A stretch of DNA of 64,000 nucleotides from Moritella marina ATCC 15381 (GTDB lineage: Bacteria > Pseudomonadota > Gammaproteobacteria > Enterobacterales > Moritellaceae): the NCBI RefSeq assembly GCF_008931805.1, contig NZ_CP044399.1, forward strand, positions 4,327,370 to 4,391,369, given 5' to 3'. Made by a program: the position numbers and the translations under genes. Below, piece by piece: positions 42,915-52,649 of this stretch (the stretch's first letter is position 1; each line of letters starts with the position of its first letter). The notes beneath the pieces are model-generated. The model saw nothing but the letters and a program-made list of their open reading frames with translations, did no database searches and had not been told where the DNA came from.

Positions 42915-43550
42915 ATGAAAAGTCGAAAGTTAGAAATAGAATCTAAGTATGATATTGCTGATATTGAGATCATAAACAAAAAACAGGTTTTTAATGGTTT
43001 CTTTAAAATTAACACTTATACCTTTAAACATAGACTTTTTTCGGGTGGTTGGAGTAATGAAATTACTCGTGAAGTATTCGAACGCGGCAACGCGGCTGCG
43101 GTCATACCTTATGATGCAGGTCGTGATGAAGTGGTTTTAATAGAACAGATCCGTATCCCGGCGATAGAATCGACTTCGCAACCTTGGTTACTGGAATTAG
43201 TCGCCGGTATGATCGATAAGCAAGGCGAAGATTCAGCTGAAGTCGTGAAACGTGAAGCAATAGAAGAGGCCGGCGTTGAAATTGGTCGTTGTGATTTTAT
43301 TATGCAATTTCTTGCGAGTCCAGGTGGTACCAGTGAAGCACTTGATCTGTATGTGGGTGAGGTCGATAGTAGTACCGCGCATGGCGTCCATGGCCTAGTA
43401 AGTGAAGGGGAAGATATACGTGTGCATGTAGTCAGTCGTGAAACTGCTTATAATATGGTGCAAACTGGGCGAATAAATAACGCATCTACTATTATTGGTA
43501 TCCAGTGGTTACAATTGAATTTTCAAACATTGCAAAAGTCTTGGCTGTAG
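42915..43550 (+). CDS. nudF: ADP-ribose pyrophosphatase NudF
   Basis: A 211-residue Nudix hydrolase splitting ADP-ribose to AMP and ribose-5-phosphate. The Nudix box begins AGMIDKQGEDSAEV and continues KREAIEEAGVE (near residues 102-125). Compared with the canonical GX5EX7REUXEEXGU it has one extra residue in the first gap (GX6E), while the catalytic REAIEEAG is intact. ASPGGTSEALDLYVGEVD and EGEDIRVHVVSR agree with E. coli NudF. GAGGAG is an excellent ribosome site. Confidence 0.95.
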   Translation: MKSRKLEIESKYDIADIEIINKKQVFNGFFKINTYTFKHRLFSGGWSNEITREVFERGNAAAVIPYDAGRDEVVLIEQIRIPAIESTSQPWLLELVAGMIDKQGEDSAEVVKREAIEEAGVEIGRCDFIMQFLASPGGTSEALDLYVGEVDSSTAHGVHGLVSEGEDIRVHVVSRETAYNMVQTGRINNASTIIGIQWLQLNFQTLQKSWL

Positions 43551-43705
43551 CGCTACAATAGTCAGTCGAGCGTTTCCATCGCTAAGTCGTTTGAATATAT
43601 GATGATTAGAATTGTGGAAATGTGTGCTGGTCAACAGATTTACGCGTGTTTATTGCGGTATGATAATAGCTAAGTAATCTTGAAATCAGCATGTCGATTG
43701 ACGTT

Positions 43706-43722
43706 ATAGTGACAGTCACTAT
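43706..43722. promoter_or_regulatory. Perfect palindrome upstream of cpdA
   Basis: ATAGTGAC-A-GTCACTAT, an 8-1-8 perfect dyad 52 bases before the cpdA start. It looks like a protein-binding site; the TGAC/GTCA halves are too close together for CRP (TGTGA-N6-TCACA). Confidence 0.5.
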
Positions 43723-43773
43723 TTATATTCGTCATGACTAGACAACATATAAGGATAAGGGTTAAAGATTATT

Positions 43774-44598
43774 GTGAGTGCGGATATTTCTAAGTTAACA
43801 GCAAAGCACGACGTGATTAATTTATTACAAGTGACGGATACTCATTTGTTTGCCACGGCAGAAAAAGATCTGCTCGGGGTTAAAACACAGCTGAGCTATC
43901 GTCATGTTATCGATGCTATTTTACAGAATCAACAAGTGTTTGATGCTGTACTTGCCACGGGTGACATTTCTCAAGACAATAGCCTTGCTTCTTATCAGTA
44001 CTTTGCACATCATATTAAGCGCCTAGACAAACCTTGTTATTGGTTACCGGGTAATCACGATAATATTCCGTTAATGGCCGAGGCGCTTAAAGCCGAAGGG
44101 GTATTACCCGATAAATCGAAAGTGGTCGGTGATTGGCAAATCATTTTACTTGATTCACAGTTAACAGGTTCTCCTGCGGGTTACTTATCACCAGAACAAC
44201 TTGCCAGTCTGGATGAGCAGCTCAGTGCACACGCTGACAAACATGCTTTGGTGGTATTACATCACAATACTTATCCGGTAGGCTGTAAATGGTTAGACCA
44301 ACACATCCTGCGTAATGCTGATGAATTTTTAGCGGTATTGGCGAAACACCCACAAGCTAAACATGTTTTATTTGGTCACGTTCATCAACAAATTGATAAG
44401 ACTTATGACGGTATCCATTTTATGGCATCGCCATCAACTTGTTTTCAATTCAAACCGCATTGTGATGAATTTACGTTAGACTCCCGTGCACCGGGTTGGC
44501 GTTATTTACAATTACACCGCGATGGTTCGATTAACAGTCAGGTTTGGCGCTTGTCGAGTAATGATTTTAATCCAGACCTCGATTCTAAAGGTTATTAA
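43774..44598 (+). CDS. cpdA: 3',5'-cyclic AMP phosphodiesterase CpdA
   Basis: A 274-residue cytoplasmic metallophosphoesterase that hydrolyses cAMP and so limits CRP signalling. Metal ligands follow the calcineurin-like pattern: LQVTDTHL (near residue 19), ATGDISQD, LPGNHDN, LHHNTYPVG and FGHVHQQ. The start is a GTG at 43774 (MSADISKL when translated); GTG or a nearby TTG are the only options, since no ATG fits. The length matches E. coli (275). It sits between nudF and yqiA as in E. coli. Confidence 0.95.
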   Translation: MSADISKLTAKHDVINLLQVTDTHLFATAEKDLLGVKTQLSYRHVIDAILQNQQVFDAVLATGDISQDNSLASYQYFAHHIKRLDKPCYWLPGNHDNIPLMAEALKAEGVLPDKSKVVGDWQIILLDSQLTGSPAGYLSPEQLASLDEQLSAHADKHALVVLHHNTYPVGCKWLDQHILRNADEFLAVLAKHPQAKHVLFGHVHQQIDKTYDGIHFMASPSTCFQFKPHCDEFTLDSRAPGWRYLQLHRDGSINSQVWRLSSNDFNPDLDSKGY

Positions 44599-44730
44599 CC
44601 TCGATTTTTAACATAGCAGATATTCAGGGCTATCTTGTCCTGATTTATTACTTTATTTATTGATGTGCTCGGACACCCCGTCCAACCCCGTATTCATTCT
44701 GTTTTTATCTATAATATTAGAGGTTCACAA

Positions 44731-45312
44731 ATGGCTCCTATGCTACTGCTCTATCTGCACGGTTTTAATAGCTCGCCAAACTCGTTCAAAGCACAACAAA
44801 TGGCGGACTTCCTCGCATTACATCATCCTGATATTAGCATTGAAATCCCCGATCTATCGGCTTACCCACAACTGGCGTGGTTGCAGATCCAAGCTATCGT
44901 TGCACGTTATCCTGACCATCAGTTAGGTGTGGTGGGCAGTTCACTGGGGGGGTATTATGCGACGAAAGTGAATCAAGTATTTCACTGTCCGGCTGTCATT
45001 ATTAACCCCGCGGTGAAGCCGTATGAATTGTTGGTGGATTTTTTAGGTGAAAATACAAATCCATATACTGAAAACACATTTACCCTTGGCGAAGAGCACA
45101 TTGATGAGCTGCGCGCCTTAGATTGCCCTGTATTAGTTAAGCCGGAAACGATCTGGGCACTGTTACAGACCGACGATGAAGTGTTAGACTATAAACAAGC
45201 AACAGCAAAATATAATGCGGCAAAATTAACGATAGAGCAGGGCGGTGATCATGCCTTTATCGGATTTGAACGTTATCTTAGCGATATTTTAACCTTTCTT
45301 GCATTCAAGTAG
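44731..45312 (+). CDS. yqiA: Alpha/beta hydrolase YqiA
   Basis: A 193-residue esterase of the YqiA/UPF0227 family. The nucleophile elbow is GSSLGGYYAT (near residue 72), the N-terminal strand is LLLYLHGFNSSPNS and the catalytic His lies in GGDHAF near the C-terminus. I place the start at the ATG 44731 because AGAGG lies seven bases before it and the length then equals E. coli YqiA (193). The physiological substrate is unknown. It is 26 bases before parE and probably co-transcribed. Confidence 0.93.
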   Translation: MAPMLLLYLHGFNSSPNSFKAQQMADFLALHHPDISIEIPDLSAYPQLAWLQIQAIVARYPDHQLGVVGSSLGGYYATKVNQVFHCPAVIINPAVKPYELLVDFLGENTNPYTENTFTLGEEHIDELRALDCPVLVKPETIWALLQTDDEVLDYKQATAKYNAAKLTIEQGGDHAFIGFERYLSDILTFLAFK

Positions 45313-45338
45313 ATGTAACGAACAGCATAAAGAAACTC

Positions 45339-47222
45339 ATGACTCAAGAATATAACGCGGGCTCGATTGAAGTCCTAAATGGTCTCGAACCAGTACGTCG
45401 TAGACCCGGTATGTATACCGACACAGTACGCCCTAACCACCTTGGCCAAGAAGTTATCGATAACAGTGTCGATGAAGCGTTAGCCGGTCATGCTCAGAAC
45501 ATTACTGTTACCTTGCATGCTGACCAATCGTTAGAAGTCTCCGATGATGGCCGTGGTATGCCGGTTGATATTCACCCTGTTGAAGGTGTGAGTGGCGTTG
45601 AGCTGATTTTATCTAAATTACATGCGGGTGGTAAATTCTCTAACGATAACTATCAGTTTTCCGGTGGTTTGCACGGTGTGGGTATTTCAGTTGTAAATGC
45701 GTTATCTAAACGTGTTGAAATTACGATTCGACGTGGTGGTCAGATTTATCAAATAGCCTTTGAAAATGGCGAAAAGGTTTCAGAGCTAGAAGTGATTGGC
45801 ACTATTGGTATCCGTACTACCGGTACTAAAGTACATTTCTGGCCAGATGCGAGCTATTTTGATTCGGGTAACTTCTCGTCTAAACGCCTGATGCATAACT
45901 TACGTGCTAAAGCGGTTCTGTGCCCTGGTTTAAGCATTAAATTTGACGATAAAGTGAATAAAGAAAAGCATGTTTGGTGCTTTGAAAAAGGCCTGCAAGA
46001 TTACTTGATGGAATCGCTGAAGGGATGGACTACATTACCTGAATCGCCATTTGTCGGTAGTTTTTCTGCCAACAATGAAGCGGCTGATTGGGCTGTTATC
46101 TGGTTACCTGAAGGTGGCGAATCGGTGACTGAAAGTTATGTAAACTTGATCCCGACGGCACTTGGCGGTACCCATGTTAATGGTTTACGCCAAGGTTTGC
46201 TTGATGCTATGCGTGAGTTCTGTGAATTCCGTAATTTATTGCCACGTGGCGTGAAGTTAACACCAGATGATATTTGGGAACGCTGTTCTTATATTCTGTC
46301 GGTGAAAATGCAAGATCCGCAATTTGCCGGGCAAACCAAAGAACGCTTGTCATCGCGTCAGTGCGCGGCATTTGTTTCTGGTGTGGTCAAAGATTCATTT
46401 TCATTGTGGTTAAACTCCAATACTGATCTTGCTGAACTATTGGCAGATTTGTGTATCAACAACGCCCAAAAGCGTCTGCGCGCAAGCAAAAAAGTAGCGC
46501 GTAAACGGGTCACCAGTGGTCCTGCATTACCGGGTAAGCTAACTGATTGTTCTGGTCAGGATCCGATGCGTTCTGAACTATTCTTAGTGGAGGGTGACTC
46601 TGCTGGTGGTTCGGCAAAACAAGCGCGTGATCGTGAATTTCAGGCGGTGATGCCACTGCGTGGTAAGATCTTAAATACCTGGGAAGTAGACTCGTCGCAA
46701 GTATTAGCATCACAAGAGGTGCATGACATTTCTGTGGCGCTGGGCATCGACCCTGACTCGGATGATATTTCCGGTTTACGTTATGGCAAGATCTGTATTT
46801 TAGCGGATGCCGATTCCGATGGTCTACATATTGCCACCTTGCTTTGTGCTTTGTTTTACAAACATTTCCGCACCATGGTTGAAGCGGGACATGCATTTGT
46901 TGCTATGCCGCCGTTATACCGTATTGATATCGGTAAAGAAGTGTTTTATGCATTAGATGAATCAGAGAAGAACGGTATTCTTGACCGCATTGAAGCAGAG
47001 AAAAAACGCGGTAAAGTTAACGTACAACGCTTTAAAGGATTGGGTGAAATGAACCCACTGCAATTACGTGAAACCACGATGGATCCGAACACGCGTCGTC
47101 TCGTTCGGTTAACTGTTGATAATGCAGATGAGACATTAGCGATGATGGATATGCTGCTAGCGAAAAAACGCTCTGCAGACCGCCGTACTTGGTTAGAAGA
47201 CAAAGGTGATATGCCGCGATAG
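45339..47222 (+). CDS. parE: DNA topoisomerase IV subunit B (ParE)
   Basis: A 627-residue ATPase subunit of topoisomerase IV, which unlinks daughter chromosomes. The GHKL ATP site is shown by EVIDNSVDEALAGH (near residue 40), DGRGMPVD and GLHGVGISVVNAL. The TOPRIM domain has LFLVEGDSAGGSAKQ near residue 410 and LADADSDGLHI near 490. The length matches E. coli ParE (630). parC is not downstream: a terminator and an unrelated efflux operon follow. Confidence 0.97.
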   Translation: MTQEYNAGSIEVLNGLEPVRRRPGMYTDTVRPNHLGQEVIDNSVDEALAGHAQNITVTLHADQSLEVSDDGRGMPVDIHPVEGVSGVELILSKLHAGGKFSNDNYQFSGGLHGVGISVVNALSKRVEITIRRGGQIYQIAFENGEKVSELEVIGTIGIRTTGTKVHFWPDASYFDSGNFSSKRLMHNLRAKAVLCPGLSIKFDDKVNKEKHVWCFEKGLQDYLMESLKGWTTLPESPFVGSFSANNEAADWAVIWLPEGGESVTESYVNLIPTALGGTHVNGLRQGLLDAMREFCEFRNLLPRGVKLTPDDIWERCSYILSVKMQDPQFAGQTKERLSSRQCAAFVSGVVKDSFSLWLNSNTDLAELLADLCINNAQKRLRASKKVARKRVTSGPALPGKLTDCSGQDPMRSELFLVEGDSAGGSAKQARDREFQAVMPLRGKILNTWEVDSSQVLASQEVHDISVALGIDPDSDDISGLRYGKICILADADSDGLHIATLLCALFYKHFRTMVEAGHAFVAMPPLYRIDIGKEVFYALDESEKNGILDRIEAEKKRGKVNVQRFKGLGEMNPLQLRETTMDPNTRRLVRLTVDNADETLAMMDMLLAKKRSADRRTWLEDKGDMPR

Positions 47223-47253
47223 CTAAATCTTTCGTTACGCTGATCACTTATTT

Positions 47254-47285
47254 AAAAATAGCTGCAATGTTGCGGCTATTTTTTT
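47254..47285 (+). terminator. Terminator of parE
   Basis: AAAAATAGC-T-GCAA (47254-47267) pairs with TTGC-G-GCTATTTTT (47270-47283) with a U-G pair at the single odd position, then more T. Confidence 0.88.
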
Positions 47286-47363
47286 ATGTTTCTATCGGCA
47301 GTAAGCGTTATTCCTATTTAAATCTATTTATTCATCTTTTATTCACATCGTCTTTTGTATTCT

Positions 47364-47376
47364 ACTGATAATCAGT
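47364..47376. promoter_or_regulatory. Palindrome upstream of the RND pump operon
   Basis: ACTGAT-A-ATCAGT, a perfect 6-1-6 dyad 70 bases before the adaptor gene's ATG. It is possibly the operator of a TetR-like regulator, but no such regulator is adjacent. Confidence 0.4.
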
Positions 47377-47446
47377 GAACAAAAACGCTAGCGCGTTGAG
47401 TTTATTTAACCTTTTATCAATATGGAAGTTCGAGGCGAACATCAAC

Positions 47447-48277
47447 ATGCATAAACTATCTCAATACATCACTCTTTTACTGTTATCTATCACAGCTTAT
47501 AACGCGACGGCAGATACCGCGATCCAGCCTAGCAATCATTTGCCTATGAATAATGTCCAGCTGGCGGATAATTATGTCACTGGACAGCTTGTCGCAGCTC
47601 GCAGCGTTATTATTAGCAGTGAAAATAGCGGCATTGTAGATGAGTTTAATAAAGATATCGGCGATAAGGTGCAAGCGGGGGAAACATTAGCGAAGTTGTC
47701 TATTGCAGATAATGTCTTGAATGTTGAACTGGCACAAGCAGAACTCGCTGTCAGTCTTAACGAACTTAAAATACAGCAAAAACAATTACAGCGTTATCAA
47801 GCGCTGTATAATAAAAACGGTATTTCAGCGAGTGAATTTGATGAACAGCGTCGCAAAACGAATACCAATAAAGCCCAAGTTGAAGTAGATAAAATCAAAC
47901 TGGCTATGGCCAAACGTGAGCAAGATAAATCTCAGATATCTGCGCCATTCTCAGGGGTGATATTAACCCGCGATCTCGAGCTCGGCCAGTTTATTCCCGC
48001 GGGACTATCATTGTATACCTTAGTTGATATGGACAAGGTAAAAGTACGCTTCTATTTACTTGAGTTAGATGTCGTGTCAGTTAATGTTGGTGATGCCGTC
48101 ACTGTGACAATACCAGCGTTGAAAAATAAGCAGTTAACTGGCCATATACAGATCTTAGCCCCGGCTTTTCAGACCAATGAACCGGGTTTTTTGGTGGAAG
48201 TATTGCTCGATAATAGCAAGCATGATTTAAAGCCAGGTATGCAAGCTCGCGTACAGTTTATTGAGTTGGGAGCGTGA
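47447..48277 (+). CDS. RND efflux periplasmic adaptor (membrane fusion protein)
   Basis: A 276-residue HlyD/AcrA-family adaptor linking an RND pump to an outer membrane channel. The ATG at 47447 gives a good signal peptide (MHKLSQYITLLLLSITAYNATA); the longer frame from a GTG at 47375 has none. The lipoyl-like half-motifs are VISSENSGIVDEFNKDIGDKVQAGETLA and SAPFSGVILTRDLELGQFI. A short coiled-coil hairpin lies between them (residues about 95-150). There is no lipobox cysteine, so it is a soluble rather than lipidated adaptor. The stop overlaps the start region of the pump gene. Confidence 0.9.
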   Translation: MHKLSQYITLLLLSITAYNATADTAIQPSNHLPMNNVQLADNYVTGQLVAARSVIISSENSGIVDEFNKDIGDKVQAGETLAKLSIADNVLNVELAQAELAVSLNELKIQQKQLQRYQALYNKNGISASEFDEQRRKTNTNKAQVEVDKIKLAMAKREQDKSQISAPFSGVILTRDLELGQFIPAGLSLYTLVDMDKVKVRFYLLELDVVSVNVGDAVTVTIPALKNKQLTGHIQILAPAFQTNEPGFLVEVLLDNSKHDLKPGMQARVQFIELGA

Positions 48278-48279
48278 TC

Positions 48280-51200
48280 ATGCAGTCCATATTAACCTTG
48301 CTCAGTCAGCGTCGATTAGCAGCTAAAGTACTCACATTATTACTCATTGTACTGGGGCTGTTTGCATTAACACAGCTGCCTTTAGCCGAGAAACCGCGTT
48401 TTGATATGGGCGATGGCACGATCACGACGGTTTATCCGGGCGCGTCGGCATCGGATATTGAAAGCAATGTGACGAGTAAATTAGAAAAAGAACTGTTATC
48501 AATCTCAGGTATTAAAGAGTTTAACTCTACCTCTGAAGCAGGCGTATCAAGCATAGATTTTGTATTGAATAGTGGTATTTCTGATTCTAATATTGTTTAT
48601 CAAGATATACGAGATGCCATTTCTAGAGTTTCGGATCTACCTGCTGGCGTAACTGATGCGCCAGTGTTAGCGATAAAAAAATCGTACAGTTTAGATTTTA
48701 TGGTGGTCGGTATTAGTAGTGACTTGCCATATAAGCAGTTAAGAGAACGAGCGAAAACCTTGGAGCTGGCTTTACGCCGTGTTGATGGCATTGGCCAAGT
48801 ATATCCGATTGATTTACGTGATCCCGAATTTTTAATTTCATTAGAGCCAGTACAGCTACAGCGCTATGGGTTAACCGTGGATGCAATCGCGCAATTGATT
48901 GCAGAGCGTAACGTGCTTATTAGTGGTGGCCGTTTGGAGTTGTTAAAAGATAACCCTGAGCTCATCACCGTTGCCGAACTTGATGACATTAATAAATTAG
49001 GTGATATGTTTATTGGTTTTATGCCAAATATTCAATTGAAAGATGTAGCAGGGGATATTAGTAATACCTTCCAGAAAGCCGAAGCGTTTGGTTCACTCAA
49101 TGGCCAAAAAAGTATTTTGTTTGATTTGCGCACTGATGAAAGTGCGGATGTATTGGCTACGTCGGCACAAGTGCGTGATTTATTAGCCAGTATGGAAGTG
49201 CAATTTGGTAATGAGTATAATTTGGGTGTGGGGTTTGATCTTGCTAATGAAATTAGTGCTAAATCAGATATTGTCCGTAACAATGGGGTAGTCGGTTTAA
49301 TTTTGGTGCTGGTGGTATTAGCGCTATTCCTCGATAAACGTATTGCCTTTTGGGTCGCCATATCAATTCCTGTATGCCTACTCGGTACCTTGGCATTATT
49401 ACCAGCCTTGGGACAAATTTTAGATGTTTATACCTTGTCAGCATTGATCCTCATTATCGGTATTATTGTTGATGATGCGGTTGTCGTTAGTGACAAAATA
49501 ATCTCCTTAGTCGAAGCGGGACAACCTATCGATAAGGCGGTTAAAAATGGCGTGAAGGCCGTTTTACCAGCCGTTACTGCAAGTGTTTTAAGTACCATGC
49601 TGGCTTTTATACCGCTGTTATTCTTGCCGGGAAATGCAGGTAATATTGCGTACGTGATCCCGCTAACGGTTATTGTGGCATTGTGCTTTTCGTTTCTTGA
49701 TGCATTATTTTTTATTCCGGCACATCTACAGAGCAGCTTAAGTAAAGGTAAAGCCATTAGATCCAATACAAATGATAGTTTTAAATTTGTGAATGATTTA
49801 ATTACCCGGATCCTAATTAAACGAAAATGGGCGTTAAGTGTAGCGCTTGTACTGTGTATCGGTTTAGGCAGCTTCTCTTACAAACAATTAAGTTTTCTGT
49901 TTTTTCCTACCGATGGTGCCTACTTAATTGAGGTGGGCGTTGAAACCGATCCGGAATTATCCCTCGATGAAGCGTGGTTAGGTACACAAAACCTCGAAGC
50001 ATTATTTGAAAATACGGCTGAAGTGGCTTCTTGGTATGGCGAGGTAGGTACACCAAGTAGTTATTGGGTTATTTCACTCAGTCCTGTTAATAATCGTGAC
50101 CGTAGTGCTGAAGACATTGTTGCGGAATGGGAGGCCGCTGCTGAAAACATGGCTGGATTTGCACAAGTTGAATTTGATATTGATGGTGGTGGTGCACCTG
50201 TGGGTCGTCCTGTTGATATTAAAGTTGTGGGCGGTAGTGACGTTGGAAGAAATAAGTTAGCCAATGACTTAGCTATTTTTTTAGAGCAATTTGAGGGGAC
50301 CAATCGTGTCAGCCGCGATCTACATGACAGTCAGCCACGTGTGGAAGCACAACTGCAGTATCAGTGGCTTAACTATTACGGGGTGAGCGCACAACAAGTG
50401 GGGAGTTTACTTAAATATGCCGTTGAAGGTGAACGTATATCGCGCATTTTTAATGGTGAAGAAGAAGTATTCTTTCGCATTGGTCTAGAGGAAAATGATA
50501 AAACCTTGGCTGAATTAAACAACCTGAATGTCAGAGCTGCTGACGGTAACTTGGTGCCATTAAGTAAATTAATTCGCTGGGTTGATACCACATCAGCTTC
50601 GCAGATCAGTCATTTTAATGGTGAGCGAGTGATCCGAGTATCTTCAGGCCTTGATGCTAAAATAACAGATCCGATTGCGGTATTCGAGGCGGTGACGAGT
50701 ACATTTTCAGGTCAAGATTATGACGGGGCAAGATTAGTCGCTGCAGGGCAAATATTAGAAACCGCAGAAGCGCAGCAGGGTTTTAGTATTGCTATCTTGA
50801 TGGCATTTGTTGGTATCACTATTCTCCTCTTGTTATTGTTTGATCGCATTACCGAAACACTCATGGTGTTAACTGTGGTGCCATTTGGGATTGCGGGCGC
50901 CTTGTTTATTTTGTTTGTACATAATCAGGTTCTAAGCTTTTTTTCGATTATCGGTATGATTGCCTTAATCGGCATTATGGTGAATAACAGCTTGGTATTG
51001 ATTTGGCACTTTCGTGCAACAATTGCGGAGCTGGATAAGGGTAATGTCATGGCCTTTATTGTGGCTGGTACGAAAAGCCGTGTTCGTCCGATCTTATTAA
51101 CGACAGTGACGACAGTGGTTGGTTTAGTGCCCTTAGCTTACGGCCTCGGTGGTTATGACAATTTCATGTCACCAATGGCCTTAGTGGTTGGTTGGGGGTG

Positions 51201-51291
51201 TATTATTTCAATGTTAGTCACTTTAATCATTATTCCGGCATTATACGCCTATGTTCTTGAATGGAAAATTCGTTATGAGCGTGAACTTTAA
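48280..51291 (+). CDS. RND-family efflux permease
   Basis: A 1003-residue inner membrane proton antiporter of the AcrB/HAE type. About 12 helices are arranged in two halves, each with a long periplasmic loop. The proton-relay aspartates are in IIVDDAVVVSD (TM4), and the second-half partner segment is GIMVNNSLVLIWH (TM10). The N-terminal LFALTQLPLAEKPRF and the YPGASASDIESNV segment are typical. GGGAG is seven bases from the ATG at 48280, so this start is preferred to the GTG at 48274. It forms a two-gene operon with the adaptor and probably borrows TolC. Substrate cannot be told. Confidence 0.93.
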   Translation: MQSILTLLSQRRLAAKVLTLLLIVLGLFALTQLPLAEKPRFDMGDGTITTVYPGASASDIESNVTSKLEKELLSISGIKEFNSTSEAGVSSIDFVLNSGISDSNIVYQDIRDAISRVSDLPAGVTDAPVLAIKKSYSLDFMVVGISSDLPYKQLRERAKTLELALRRVDGIGQVYPIDLRDPEFLISLEPVQLQRYGLTVDAIAQLIAERNVLISGGRLELLKDNPELITVAELDDINKLGDMFIGFMPNIQLKDVAGDISNTFQKAEAFGSLNGQKSILFDLRTDESADVLATSAQVRDLLASMEVQFGNEYNLGVGFDLANEISAKSDIVRNNGVVGLILVLVVLALFLDKRIAFWVAISIPVCLLGTLALLPALGQILDVYTLSALILIIGIIVDDAVVVSDKIISLVEAGQPIDKAVKNGVKAVLPAVTASVLSTMLAFIPLLFLPGNAGNIAYVIPLTVIVALCFSFLDALFFIPAHLQSSLSKGKAIRSNTNDSFKFVNDLITRILIKRKWALSVALVLCIGLGSFSYKQLSFLFFPTDGAYLIEVGVETDPELSLDEAWLGTQNLEALFENTAEVASWYGEVGTPSSYWVISLSPVNNRDRSAEDIVAEWEAAAENMAGFAQVEFDIDGGGAPVGRPVDIKVVGGSDVGRNKLANDLAIFLEQFEGTNRVSRDLHDSQPRVEAQLQYQWLNYYGVSAQQVGSLLKYAVEGERISRIFNGEEEVFFRIGLEENDKTLAELNNLNVRAADGNLVPLSKLIRWVDTTSASQISHFNGERVIRVSSGLDAKITDPIAVFEAVTSTFSGQDYDGARLVAAGQILETAEAQQGFSIAILMAFVGITILLLLLFDRITETLMVLTVVPFGIAGALFILFVHNQVLSFFSIIGMIALIGIMVNNSLVLIWHFRATIAELDKGNVMAFIVAGTKSRVRPILLTTVTTVVGLVPLAYGLGGYDNFMSPMALVVGWGCIISMLVTLIIIPALYAYVLEWKIRYEREL

Positions 51292-51394
51292 TGCCTATTA
51301 TAGCGATATTAGGTAGCGCATAATTCTGTCTTAAAGCCCGTTTTTATTTATTCATAAAAACGGGCTGACTTTATTGATCTGGATTAAATCTTTG

Positions 51395-51409
51395 TGATAA
51401 TTATTATCA
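51395..51409. promoter_or_regulatory. Fur box of the iron importer operon
   Basis: TGATAAT-T-ATTATCA, a perfect 7-1-7 Fur dyad, 76 bases before the fbpA start. Inferred: repression of fbpABC by Fur when iron is plentiful. Confidence 0.9.
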
Positions 51410-51484
51410 TTTAGACTTGTACTCCCTGCATGATTCTTATAGACTCCATTCCATAATGTAAACAATTCGTATTTAGAGGTAAGG

Positions 51485-52504
51485 ATGAAAAAGGGAATAT
51501 TTGGTTTATCTGCTTTGGCACTAACAACATCACTTATGAGCGTAACGGCTTTTGCAAGTGAAGAAGTTAATATTTATTCAAATCGCCAAGCGAATTTGCT
51601 TAATCCGATCCTTGAACAATACACTAAAGATACTGGTGTAAAGGTGAATATTGTATTTGCTAAGAAAGGACTTGCAGATAGAATGAAACGTGAAGGTCGC
51701 TTATCAAAAGCCGATCTATTACTTACAACGGATATTAGCCGCTTAGTTGAAGCTGTTGATTTCGGTGTGACACAGCCTGTATCAAGCGACGTATTAGAAG
51801 ATAACATTCCAGCGCAATATCGTGACCCTGATGGCGAATGGTTTGCACTGACATCACGTGTTCGTAATATTTACACATCACGTGAAGTATATGGCGACGT
51901 TGCTAACATCACTTATGAAGAACTTGCAGACCCTAAATATAAAGGTCAAATCTGTACTCGTTCAGGTAAACACCCATACAATGTAGCACTTATCTCATCA
52001 ATGATTTCACATCACGGTGAAGCTGAAGCGAAAGTATGGTTAGAAGGTCTTAAAGCTAACTTAGCGCGTAAACCACAAGGTAACGATCGTGCTCAAGTTA
52101 AAGCAATTAAAGAAGGCGTTTGTAGCGTTGCACTTGGTAACAGCTATTACTTAGGTAAAATGCTGAAAGATCCAAAGCAAGTTGCTTGGGCTGAAGCGGT
52201 TAACATTAACTTCCCTAACCAAGAAAACCACGGCGCGCACGTGAATGTTTCTGGTATGGTATTAGCGAAATATGCACCGAATAAAGGTAATGCAGTTAAG
52301 CTAATGGAATACCTATCTGGCGCGAAAGCACAAGAAATGTATGCTGAAGTTAACATGGAATACCCTGTTAAAGCCGGTATTAAAGCATCTGAGCTAGTTT
52401 CATCTTGGGGCGAGTTCAATGCGGACTATATGCCAGTAGCTGAGATTGCAAAACATCGTAAAGCTGCACTAAGACTACTTGATGAAGTTAAGTTCGACTT
52501 GTAG
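51485..52504 (+). CDS. fbpA: Ferric iron ABC transporter, periplasmic binding protein (FbpA/FutA type)
   Basis: A 339-residue periplasmic transferrin-like Fe(3+)-binding protein. The signal peptide ends ...MSVTAFA before SEEVNIYSNRQ. The iron-ligand tyrosine pair is in GNSYYLGKM near residue 220, and YTSREVYGDV is also conserved. It leads fbpABC behind a Fur box. A hairpin (52579-52616) in the gap to fbpB probably keeps the binding protein at higher levels than the membrane parts. Codon use is unusually uniform, suggesting strong expression. Confidence 0.93.
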   Translation: MKKGIFGLSALALTTSLMSVTAFASEEVNIYSNRQANLLNPILEQYTKDTGVKVNIVFAKKGLADRMKREGRLSKADLLLTTDISRLVEAVDFGVTQPVSSDVLEDNIPAQYRDPDGEWFALTSRVRNIYTSREVYGDVANITYEELADPKYKGQICTRSGKHPYNVALISSMISHHGEAEAKVWLEGLKANLARKPQGNDRAQVKAIKEGVCSVALGNSYYLGKMLKDPKQVAWAEAVNINFPNQENHGAHVNVSGMVLAKYAPNKGNAVKLMEYLSGAKAQEMYAEVNMEYPVKAGIKASELVSSWGEFNADYMPVAEIAKHRKAALRLLDEVKFDL

Positions 52505-52512
52505 AATGCATA

Positions 52513-52616
52513 AACCCCTAAATTGTTAGGGGTTAACAGTTGATATTACGACTTAATGAGTTGTTAATAGACTGATTTAAAGGTTGGTAAAGTTACTTTG
52601 TAACTCGCCAACCTTT
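52513..52616 (+). terminator. Hairpins between fbpA and fbpB, probable attenuator
   Basis: A 9-bp stem AACCCCTAA (52513-52521) / TTAGGGGTT (52526-52534) without a T-run. Next is a larger one, AAAGGTTGG (52579-52587) / CCAACCTTT (52608-52616), enclosing GTTAC / GTAAC and followed by TTTT-like sequence. They probably reduce read-through into fbpBC and protect the fbpA mRNA. Confidence 0.6.
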
Positions 52617-52649
52617 TCGCGTATCTAAACAGGAGTTATTTTTCCGTCC

